Shown piece by piece: positions 1 through 5,924 of a stretch of DNA of 6,997 nt. The DNA comes from CAYLZO01 sp964387775 (lineage in GTDB: Bacteria > Chloroflexota > Anaerolineae > JAAYZQ01): positions 1-6,997 of the forward strand of contig CAYLZO010000260.1 of NCBI GenBank assembly GCA_964387775.1, written 5' to 3'. The notes beneath the pieces are model-generated. The model worked only from the letters and a program-made list of their open reading frames with translations, did not search any database and had not been told where the DNA came from. The stretch's first letter is position 1; every line of letters begins with the position of its first letter. Position numbers and translations under genes: made by a program.

Positions 1-78
1 GCTTCGCTCAGAATGACAGGATCTGGTGAGAGACTTCCGCCGGGCTGTACTAGCACTACAACGTGATTTCGTCATTCT
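1..78. repeat. Dispersed intergenic repeat fragment with inverted partner
   Basis: The window opens with GCTTCGCTCAGAATGACAGG, which resembles a short intergenic repeat that recurs in many bacterial genomes (this resemblance is from memory). The eight bases AGAATGAC at 10-17 are matched in inverted orientation by GTCATTCT at 71-78. The second copy continues TGTGAG where a perfect inverse would read GAG, so it looks like a diverged copy. The two arms could pair, but the 53-base spacer makes a simple terminator unlikely. The first copy is cut by the window edge. Confidence 0.4.
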
Positions 79-79
79 T

Positions 80-105
80 GTGAGGCGTGCTTTGGCATAC
101 CTCAC
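80..105 (+). promoter_or_regulatory. Hairpin in the leader of the cytochrome operon
   Basis: GTGAGG at 80-85 pairs with CCTCAC at 100-105. Inside it, one C-A mismatch and one G-U pair lead to TGC (88-90) pairing with GCA (95-97) around a TTTG loop. No T-run follows, so it is not a standard intrinsic terminator. It ends 17 bases before the strong ribosome binding site of the first gene, so it could act as an mRNA-stabilising or regulatory leader structure if transcription starts upstream. No convincing promoter was found in 1-79. Confidence 0.35.
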
Positions 106-122
106 GCCCAATCTCGAACATC

Positions 123-131
123 AAGGAGGAG
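123..131 (+). promoter_or_regulatory. Strong ribosome binding site for the 55-residue gene
   Basis: AAGGAGGAG is an almost complete anti-16S match and lies 7 bases before the ATG at 139. It is the strongest such site in the window and is the main reason to accept the very short gene that follows and to fix its start. Confidence 0.8.
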
Positions 132-138
132 TGCACCG

Positions 139-306
139 ATGTTACACCAACTCGGCATTTTCTTTCCTCTGCATCCCGTCACGGCCGCGGCGGCAGAGGG
201 CAATCCATGGTGGATCTGGCTCGTCGTCTTTGCCGCCCTGGCGGTTTTCGCCGGCTTTGTGATCTGGTGGTGGATCTATAGCCCCGGCGCCAGGGAGGAG
301 GAGTAA
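139..306 (+). CDS. Small single-span membrane protein (55 aa)
   Basis: This gene is short enough to be missed by usual length cut-offs. It runs from the ATG at 139 to TAA at 304-306 and encodes 55 residues. The N-terminal 20 or so residues are mildly hydrophobic and begin MLHQLGIFFPLHPV. Residues 24-47 form one long, tryptophan-rich membrane segment that starts NPWWIWLVV and ends WWWIY. The tail is short and acidic (REEE). Support comes from the near-perfect ribosome binding site 7 bases upstream, and from its last codons, which supply the ribosome binding site of the cytochrome gene 5 bases downstream. This suggests translational coupling and a shared job. By position, a membrane partner or anchor for the cytochrome lipoprotein is a reasonable inference, comparable in size to small subunits of respiratory complexes. 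I do not recognise a named family. Confidence 0.72.
   Translation: MLHQLGIFFPLHPVTAAAAEGNPWWIWLVVFAALAVFAGFVIWWWIYSPGAREEE
292..303 (+). promoter_or_regulatory. Ribosome binding site inside the end of the small gene
   Basis: AGGGAGGAGGAG, encoding the Arg-Glu-Glu-Glu tail of the 55-residue protein, doubles as the ribosome binding site for the GTG start at 312, 8 bases further on. It decides the GTG start of the cytochrome and makes translational coupling between the two genes likely. Confidence 0.7.
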
Positions 307-311
307 GGCAG

Positions 312-2000
312 GTGCCTCGGTCAAACCCCCTTTGTTTCGGGATTGTCTCCCTGCTGGTTCTCCTGCTCTGCGCCTGTGGACCACAGGCCACCCCGACGCC
401 CACCCCGGCCCCGACCGCTGCGGCGACCCCAACCGGAGTGGGGGCCGACCGCCGGCTGCCCGCCGAAAAGGGCGAGCTATTCTCCACGTCGGGCATCTGC
501 ACCACCTGCCACACCAACATGGTGGACGAAGCGGGCACCGACGCCTCCACCGACCGGCTCTGGCGGGCGACGATGATGGCCAACGCCGCCCGCGATCCCT
601 ACTGGCGGGCCTCGGTGCGCGCCGAAGTCGTGAGCCACCCCGACTTTCAGGACGTCATCGAGGACAAGTGCGCCACCTGCCACATGCCCATGGCCCGCGT
701 GGCGGCCATCAACGCCGGGGACCAGGGACAGATCTTTGGCGAGGGCTTTCTCGACCCGGATCACAAGTTGCATCCCTTTGCGCTGGACGGCGTCTCGTGC
801 AACCTCTGCCACCAGATCCGCGAGATTGGCTTTGGCGAATTCGGCAGCTTTAGCGGGCACTTTGTCATCGACACCGAGCTGCCCATGGGCGAGCGGGTGG
901 CCTACGGCCCTTACCCCGTCCAGGAAGACCTGATCGAGGTGATGCGAGCGGCGTCGGGCTTTGTGCCGGTCCAGGGCAAACACATCGAGCGCTCGGAGCT
1001 GTGCGCCACCTGCCACACCCTCTACACGCCCTACATCGACGACAAGGGCGAGATCGCGGGCCAGTTCCCCGAGCAGACGCCCTACCTGGAATGGCTCCAG
1101 AGCGACTACCGGCAGAGCCAGGCCTGCCAGGATTGCCACATGCCCCTGGCCCAGGGCGGCGTCCAGCTCTCGGTGACCGGCGGGCCGAAGCGCAGCCCCT
1201 TCTACCAGCACGTCTTTGCCGGCGGCAACGCCTACATGATGCGCGTCTTTCAGGAGTTTGGCTCGGAGCTGGAGGTCACCGCCGCCCGTGACCACTTTGA
1301 AGCCAATGAGGCGAGCACCCTGGACCAGCTTCGGAACCGCACCGCCACCCTGGCCCTCGACGAGGTGGGCCTGTCAGGCTCGGAGCTGGCGGCCACCGTC
1401 GTCATCACCAGCCACGTGGGTCACAAGTTTCCCAGCGGCTTTCCCTCGCGCCGGGTCTGGCTGCACGTGACCGTCCGCGACGCCGCCGGAGGCGTGGTCT
1501 TTGAATCGGGCGCGGTCAACGCCGACGGCTCCATCACCGGCGGCGAGCACGACCAGGACCCGGCCCGGTACGAGCCCCACTACGAAGCCATCGACAGCCC
1601 GGACCAGGTTCAGATCTACGAATCGATCATGCGCGATCCCAACGGCGAGGTGACCATGATCCTGCTGCGCGGCGCCGGCTACGTCAAGGACAACCGCCTC
1701 CTGCCGGCGGGCTTTGCCAAAGGCACGGTGGATGAGGACGTGGCCGTCTATGGCGCGGCGGCCGAGGACCCTGATTTTACCGGGGGCGGCGACCGCCTCG
1801 CCTACCGCGTGGACGTGGGCCAGGCCCAGGGGCCGTTCACCGTGACAGCCGAGCTGCTCTACCAGACGATCAGCTACCGCTGGGCGCAGAAACTGGATCG
1901 TTTCGACGCGCCCGAAGCCGAGCAGTTCCTGGATTACTATGGCGCGGTCTCCAACCAGCCGGTGATCGTCGCCACGGCGACAGCCGAGGTCGGGCCGTAG
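312..2000 (+). CDS. Five-heme c-type cytochrome lipoprotein
   Basis: The protein is an exported electron-transfer protein of 562 residues. It has a hydrophobic signal (residues 7-21) ending in a lipobox-like LCAC, with Cys22 the likely lipidated residue. A Thr/Pro/Ala linker follows (about 26-42). Five CXXCH heme c sites are visible: CTTCH (63-67), CATCH (120-124), CNLCH (163-167), CATCH (231-235) and CQDCH (272-276). Histidines between them could be distal ligands. Residues from about 340 on carry no heme site and look beta-rich, with GHKFPSGFPSRR at 370-381, a motif I associate with environmental multiheme cytochromes. The stretch around residues 82-124 (Trp, MMANAARDPYW, then CATCHMPM) fits the same group and the cytochrome c554-like fold in general. 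The GTG start is set by the signal peptide and the site at 292-303. It probably sits on the outer face of the membrane and passes electrons between membrane and external partners. Substrate and donor are unknown. Confidence 0.88.
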   Translation: MPRSNPLCFGIVSLLVLLLCACGPQATPTPTPAPTAAATPTGVGADRRLPAEKGELFSTSGICTTCHTNMVDEAGTDASTDRLWRATMMANAARDPYWRASVRAEVVSHPDFQDVIEDKCATCHMPMARVAAINAGDQGQIFGEGFLDPDHKLHPFALDGVSCNLCHQIREIGFGEFGSFSGHFVIDTELPMGERVAYGPYPVQEDLIEVMRAASGFVPVQGKHIERSELCATCHTLYTPYIDDKGEIAGQFPEQTPYLEWLQSDYRQSQACQDCHMPLAQGGVQLSVTGGPKRSPFYQHVFAGGNAYMMRVFQEFGSELEVTAARDHFEANEASTLDQLRNRTATLALDEVGLSGSELAATVVITSHVGHKFPSGFPSRRVWLHVTVRDAAGGVVFESGAVNADGSITGGEHDQDPARYEPHYEAIDSPDQVQIYESIMRDPNGEVTMILLRGAGYVKDNRLLPAGFAKGTVDEDVAVYGAAAEDPDFTGGGDRLAYRVDVGQAQGPFTVTAELLYQTISYRWAQKLDRFDAPEAEQFLDYYGAVSNQPVIVATATAEVGP

Positions 2001-2024
2001 CCCAGTCCCCGGCCTGAATCGCAG

Positions 2025-3908
2025 ATGAATCGGACTCTCTCTCGCTTGTTGCTGGTCTGCCTTCTGACCGCCCTGCTCCTGGCCCTCGCGCCGGCTCGCG
2101 CCACGCCCGCCGTCGAGCCGGCTGCACCGGCTGCCCGATTCCCGTCCGCTGCTGACGCCCCGGACGTCGCCTCCTACACCATCGACGTCCGCCTCGATGC
2201 CGAAGCCAAGACCCTGAGCGCCCACGAGACCGTCCGCTACACCAACACCACGGCCGAGCCCATCCCGGACCTGGTCTTTCACCTCTACCTCAACGCCTTC
2301 CGCAGCGAGGAGAGCCTTTTCTTGCAGGAGAGCGGGACGACCCATCGCGGCTACGCCTGGGACCCCGAGCACGCCGGCTGGATCAGGGTCGACGACCTCC
2401 GCCTGGCCGACGGCGTGCCACTGGAACTCGTCGAGATCGAGGACGGCACCCTGGCCCGCGCCGACCTGCCCGCCCCGCTCGCGCCGGGCGAGACCGTCGA
2501 GGTGGAATTGGACTTTGAAGCCCAACTACCCCGCGTCTTTGCCCGGACCGGCTACGTGGGTGACTTTTTCATGATCGGCCAGTGGTTCCCCAAGCTGGGC
2601 GTTTGGGAGGACGGCGCCTGGAACGCCTACCCCTTTCACGCCAACGCCGAATTCTACGCCGACTTTGGCGACTATGACGTGGCGATCACCTTGCCGGAAG
2701 GGTACGTCACCGGTGCCACCGGCCTGCCCGCGGCCCGCACCGACCGCGGCGACGGCACCCAGGCCGTGCGCTACGTGGCCGAGGGCGTCATCGACTTTGT
2801 CTGGACCGCCTCGCCCGACTTTCGGGCAGCGACCCGCCAGGTAGGCGGCGTCGAGGTCGTCTACCTCTACCTGCCCGAGCACGAATGGGGCGTGGAGCGC
2901 GTCCTCGACGTGGCCGAGGCGGCGGTCACGCATTTTGGCCGCTGGTACGGCCCCTACCCCTACGCCCGCCTCACCGTCGTCGACGTGCCCGACGAGGGCG
3001 AGGGCGCCGGCGGCATGGAGTACCCGACCCTGGTCACCGCCGGCCCGATGAGCCTCTTCGGACTTGAGGGACCACTGGTTCGCGGCGCGGACCGCTCCCT
3101 GGAGATGATCACCATCCACGAGATCGGCCACCAGTGGTGGCAGAGCACCGTGGCCTTTAACGAGGCCGAAGAGCCCTGGCTGGACGAGGGGTTCACCGAG
3201 TATTCGTCCATGCGCCTCATGGGCGAGGTCTATGGGCGGGACACCTCGGCCCTGGACAGCCCCATCCTCCACATGGGCAACCTCGACATGCGCCGCCTCG
3301 AATACCTGAGCAGCCCCCAGGTGTCGATGTACGGCCGGGCCTGGGAGTTTGGGATGCTGGAGTACGGGGTGGCCGCCTACTCCAAGCCGGCCCTCTCGCT
3401 GCTGGCGCTGGAGCGCACGCTGGGCACCGAGACGATGCGCGACGTGATGAGCACGTTTTACCGGCGCTATCAATTCGCCCATCCCACCACCGAGGATTTT
3501 CGCGCCGTGGCCGAGGCGGTCTCGGCCCGGGATCTGGACTGGTTCTTTGAAGGCCTGGTCTATGGCGACGGCGTGGTCAACTATGCCGTCACCGGTCTGG
3601 ACGAGCACAGCGTCACCGTCGCGCGCCAGGGGACGCTCCGCGTGCCGACCGAGGTCCTCGTCACGTTCGCCGACGGCAGCACGGCCCTGGAGCCGTGGCC
3701 CGCCGCTGAGGCCGAGCGCACCTTCCACTATCCCGACCGACCGCCCGTCCGCCGCGCCCAGGTGGACCCCGAGCGCAAGGTCGTCGTGGACCTGCAATGG
3801 GCCGACAACGGGCTCTCGCAGCGGCTAGAGGTCTCGGCCTGGCTGGCGGTGGTCACCCGGCTGCTCTACCAGCTCCAGAACGCGCTCCTGGCCCTGGGGG
3901 GACTGTAA
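2025..3908 (+). CDS. Secreted M1-family zinc metallopeptidase
   Basis: This is a gluzincin peptidase of 627 residues, likely an aminopeptidase that removes N-terminal residues from peptides outside the cytoplasmic membrane. A signal peptide (about 1-26, cleavage after ARA) leads into a beta-rich N-terminal domain typical of M1 enzymes. The exopeptidase-type motif appears as GGMEY at 329-333. The zinc site is HEIGH at 365-369, with Glu366 as catalytic base, and the third ligand is Glu388 in WLDEGFTEY. Tyr452 in AYSKPAL lies 86 residues after Glu366, as expected for the transition-state tyrosine. All key residues are present, so the enzyme should be active. The last 25 residues are a hydrophobic or amphipathic helix that may hold it at the membrane. 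It starts 24 bases after the cytochrome gene with no clear ribosome binding site, suggesting operon read-through. The length is shorter than full four-domain aminopeptidases, consistent with a three-domain form. Confidence 0.9.
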   Translation: MNRTLSRLLLVCLLTALLLALAPARATPAVEPAAPAARFPSAADAPDVASYTIDVRLDAEAKTLSAHETVRYTNTTAEPIPDLVFHLYLNAFRSEESLFLQESGTTHRGYAWDPEHAGWIRVDDLRLADGVPLELVEIEDGTLARADLPAPLAPGETVEVELDFEAQLPRVFARTGYVGDFFMIGQWFPKLGVWEDGAWNAYPFHANAEFYADFGDYDVAITLPEGYVTGATGLPAARTDRGDGTQAVRYVAEGVIDFVWTASPDFRAATRQVGGVEVVYLYLPEHEWGVERVLDVAEAAVTHFGRWYGPYPYARLTVVDVPDEGEGAGGMEYPTLVTAGPMSLFGLEGPLVRGADRSLEMITIHEIGHQWWQSTVAFNEAEEPWLDEGFTEYSSMRLMGEVYGRDTSALDSPILHMGNLDMRRLEYLSSPQVSMYGRAWEFGMLEYGVAAYSKPALSLLALERTLGTETMRDVMSTFYRRYQFAHPTTEDFRAVAEAVSARDLDWFFEGLVYGDGVVNYAVTGLDEHSVTVARQGTLRVPTEVLVTFADGSTALEPWPAAEAERTFHYPDRPPVRRAQVDPERKVVVDLQWADNGLSQRLEVSAWLAVVTRLLYQLQNALLALGGL

Positions 3909-3910
3909 CC

Positions 3911-4831
3911 GTGACCGGCTGGCAAGCCTTCCAAACGGGCCTGGCCCGCACCTTGCGCTATCCGCAGGTCTGGCTCGCCGCCTTTGTCGTCAACGTGCTC
4001 AGCGCCCTGCTGCTGGCCGCGCTCCCGGCCCTGAGCCTGGCTTCCGGCTTGGGCCACCGCCCCGCCATCCGCCAGCTCGCCGACGGCCTCGACGCCTGGT
4101 ACGTCATCGAGTTGATGATGTCGCCCCTGAGCGGAGCCGCCCTGGAGGGCGGGGGCGCTGCTCCCGAGCTGGCGGGCGGCCTGGAATCGGGCGTCCTGTT
4201 TGCGTTCCTCGTCGGCGCGGCCCTGCCCCTGGTCGCCTGGCTGCCCGCTGCGTTTCTCAACGGTGGCCTGCTCCTGACTTTTCACGAGGCCCCGCAACGC
4301 TTCCGCTGGCGCCGTTTTCTCTGGGGCTGCTGGCACTGGTGGGGCGCTTTCCTCTTGCTTGGCGCGGCCCAGGGATTCGTTTCCGTCTTTGTCCTCCTGC
4401 CCTTGACCGGCGCGGCCCTGGGCCTCGTGGCCGTCGCCGGCGGCTGGTCGGCCTGGATCGTCGTCCCCCTCCTCCTCCTGCTGACCATTTTTGGTCTGGC
4501 CCTGATGGAGTACACCCGCGCTTTTGCCGTGGTGGACGACACCCGCAACGTCTTTGGCGCCCTGGGCCGGGCCTTTCGATTCGTCTTTGGCCGGCCGCTG
4601 GCCGTGGGCCTGCTCTACGGCCTGACGTTCCTGCTGGCCGGCCTGCTGCACGTCCTCTTTCGCCTGGGCTTGATGCCGGCCCTGCCCCTGGAAATCTGGC
4701 CGCTGGTGCTGGTCGTCCAGCAAACGTTCATCGCCCTCCGCCTGGGCACGCGCCTGGTCCGCCAGGCAGGCGGCTTGGCCCTCATCCCCGCTCTCGCCGA
4801 GTCCGAAGCTGCGTCCGCCGCCAAGGTGTAG
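3911..4831 (+). CDS. Polytopic membrane protein of unknown function
   Basis: This gene encodes a hydrophobic protein of 306 residues from the GTG at 3911. The reading frame stays open upstream to an ATG at 3797, but those extra 38 residues would overlap the peptidase gene by 112 bases and look like frame shadow (Ala/Gly/Pro/Arg-rich). The GTG is preceded by a G-rich stretch (3896-3901) that could serve as ribosome binding site, and the resulting N-terminus (MTGWQAFQTG) looks natural. Predicted membrane spans by eye are residues 20-42, 93-125 (one long or two short), 142-174, 178-200, 230-252 and 258-278, so about six. Conserved-looking charged and aromatic features include RFRWRRFLWGCWHWWG at 130-145. 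I recognise no transporter signature or catalytic motif. Two bases separate it from the peptidase stop, and its TAG directly abuts the next ATG, so it is surely co-transcribed. It could assist the neighbouring peptidase or transporter, but that is inference. Confidence 0.75.
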   Translation: MTGWQAFQTGLARTLRYPQVWLAAFVVNVLSALLLAALPALSLASGLGHRPAIRQLADGLDAWYVIELMMSPLSGAALEGGGAAPELAGGLESGVLFAFLVGAALPLVAWLPAAFLNGGLLLTFHEAPQRFRWRRFLWGCWHWWGAFLLLGAAQGFVSVFVLLPLTGAALGLVAVAGGWSAWIVVPLLLLLTIFGLALMEYTRAFAVVDDTRNVFGALGRAFRFVFGRPLAVGLLYGLTFLLAGLLHVLFRLGLMPALPLEIWPLVLVVQQTFIALRLGTRLVRQAGGLALIPALAESEAASAAKV

Positions 4832-5825
4832 ATGCGCCCATTTACCGTCTATCTCATCCTCCGCTTCTGCGCCTCCCTCCTCTTTTCGATGATCTTCACC
4901 GTCAACATGCTCTACCAGGTGACCGTCGTCGAGCTCAGCCCCTTCCAGCTCGTCTTGATCGGCACCACCCTGGAGGCATCGGTTTTCCTCTTCGAAGTGC
5001 CCACCGGGCTGCTGGCCGACGTCAAGAGCCGGCGGCTGTCGGTCATCATCGGTTATGCCGTGATGGGCCTGGGCTTCCTCGTCGAGGGCGCCTTTGCCGT
5101 CTTTGGAGCCGTGGCCCTGGCCCAGGTGCTGTGGGGTCTGGGTTACACCTTTACCAGCGGCGCCTCCGAGGCCTGGATCGCCGACGAGGTGGGGGAGGAC
5201 CGTGCCGGGGACGCCTTCCTGCGCGGCTCGCAGGCCGCTCAGGCAGCCAGTCTGGTGGGCATCCCCCTCAGCGTGGCCATCGGCACCCTCGGCGTGCGCC
5301 TGCCGATCCTGGTCGGCGGCGGGCTGCTGATCGGCCTGGCCCTCTTTCTGGCCTTGACCATGACCGAGGAAGGATTCTCGCCCACGCCGCCCGAGCATCG
5401 CACCACGTGGGGCATGATGCGCAAGACGGTAGACGATGCCCGCCAACTCGTCCGCCGCCAGCCGGTGGTGCTGGCGCTGCTGGCTATCAGCTTCTTCTAC
5501 GGCCTCTACAGCGAGGGGTTCGACCGGCTGTGGACGCCCCACCTGCTCGACAACTTTGACGCGCCCTTGGCCGGGGCGGTGCAGCCCGTGGTCTGGTTCG
5601 GTGCCCTCCGTGGCGTATTGGCCGTGGTCAGCCTGGCCGCCACCGAGTTCGTCCGGCTTCGCGTGGACGTCAACCCGTCCAGTCGCGCTGGCCCGGGTCC
5701 TCATGGCCCTGGCGGGGCTCATCGTCGCCGCGCTGGCCGGTTTTGGCCTGGCCCGCAGCTTCTGGCTGGCCGTCGGCCTCTACTGGCTCATTGGCACGCT
5801 GCGGAGCGTTACCTACCCGCTCCAG

Positions 5826-5852
5826 CCGCGACGGGTGATCAAATACTGTCAT
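5826..5852. other. Left junction of a lower-GC insertion (or assembly join)
   Basis: Coding sequence resembling MFS ends at about 5825, and within the next 25 bases the sequence changes from strongly GC-rich to A+T-rich. G/C counts are 44 of 60 at 5701-5760 and 21 of 60 at 5841-5900. I see no transposase gene, tRNA or clear terminal inverted repeat on this side. The other end of the inserted segment lies outside the window, so the boundary cannot be placed to the base. Confidence 0.6.
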
Positions 5853-5864
5853 ATATCCGGATAT
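5853..5864. promoter_or_regulatory. 12-bp perfect palindrome upstream of the methyltransferase
   Basis: ATATCCGGATAT is a perfect 12-base palindrome 22 bases before the predicted -35 box. It could be an operator for a dimeric regulator, part of an insertion end, or chance in A+T-rich DNA. No regulator gene is visible in the window. Confidence 0.3.
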
Positions 5865-5885
5865 CAGAGTTGGTAGTACTTGCAT

Positions 5886-5914
5886 TTGACTTGCTTAGAT
5901 GTATGCCTTATACT
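5886..5914 (+). promoter_or_regulatory. Sigma70-type promoter of the methyltransferase gene
   Basis: TTGACT (5886-5891) and TATACT (5909-5914) each match five of six consensus bases and are separated by the optimal 17 bases. Transcription would start at about 5920-5922, only 3-5 bases before the ATG at 5925. No ribosome binding site fits in that space, which points to a nearly leaderless message. Three ACTTG(C/T) hexamers at 5878, 5889 and 5912 overlap the promoter. Confidence 0.6.
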
Positions 5915-5924
5915 TGTGTTTGAG

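Larger units (their letters stand above)
4832..5876 (+). pseudogene. MFS transporter gene, frameshifted and 3'-truncated
   Basis: The gene starts at ATG 4832, directly after the previous stop. Residues 1-281 are a clear major facilitator: about eight membrane spans, and a motif A variant PTGLLADVKSRR (57-68) between spans 2 and 3. After Asn281 (codon 5672-5674) the frame turns into Arg/Pro/Gly-rich sequence that runs to TGA at 5921-5923. The genuine continuation is in the next frame: dropping one C from CCC at 5674-5676 gives VDVN-RPVALARVLMALAG and about two more membrane spans. Homology-like sequence then stops near 5825 (SVTYPLQ), and the shifted frame ends at TAG 5874-5876 in A+T-rich DNA. 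About 331 residues remain of the roughly 400 usual for the family, so the last two spans are missing. The product is probably non-functional. The native substrate was likely a small molecule and cannot be read from sequence. The frameshift alone could be a sequencing error; the truncation is harder to explain that way. Confidence 0.8.

Noticed and set aside
26..281. Short plus-strand open frames starting at 26 and 87
   Set aside because: They lack a ribosome binding site and run out of frame through the better supported 55-residue gene.
1374..3797. Two long minus-strand open frames (1374-2525 and 2526-3797)
   Set aside because: Both are antisense shadows of the cytochrome and peptidase genes, which carry clear signal peptides and catalytic or heme motifs on the + strand.
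3797..3910. Upstream ATG start for the 306-residue membrane protein
   Set aside because: It would add 38 low-complexity residues read from the out-of-frame peptidase 3' end. The GTG at 3911 fits operon spacing better.
4339..5559. Plus-strand open frame of 406 codons overlapping the membrane protein and MFS genes
   Set aside because: Its product is Pro/Arg/Gly-rich without domains, and the two overlapped frames encode convincing membrane proteins.
5670..5682. Programmed ribosomal frameshift in the MFS gene
   Set aside because: AACCCGTCC is not a known slippery heptamer type, no stimulatory structure is evident, and the gene is truncated soon after anyway.
3866..5722. Long minus-strand open frame of 618 codons
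   Set aside because: It lies antisense to three well-supported genes, is rich in Gln/Gly/His/Asp as expected for the antisense of GC-rich coding DNA, and shows no recognisable domain.
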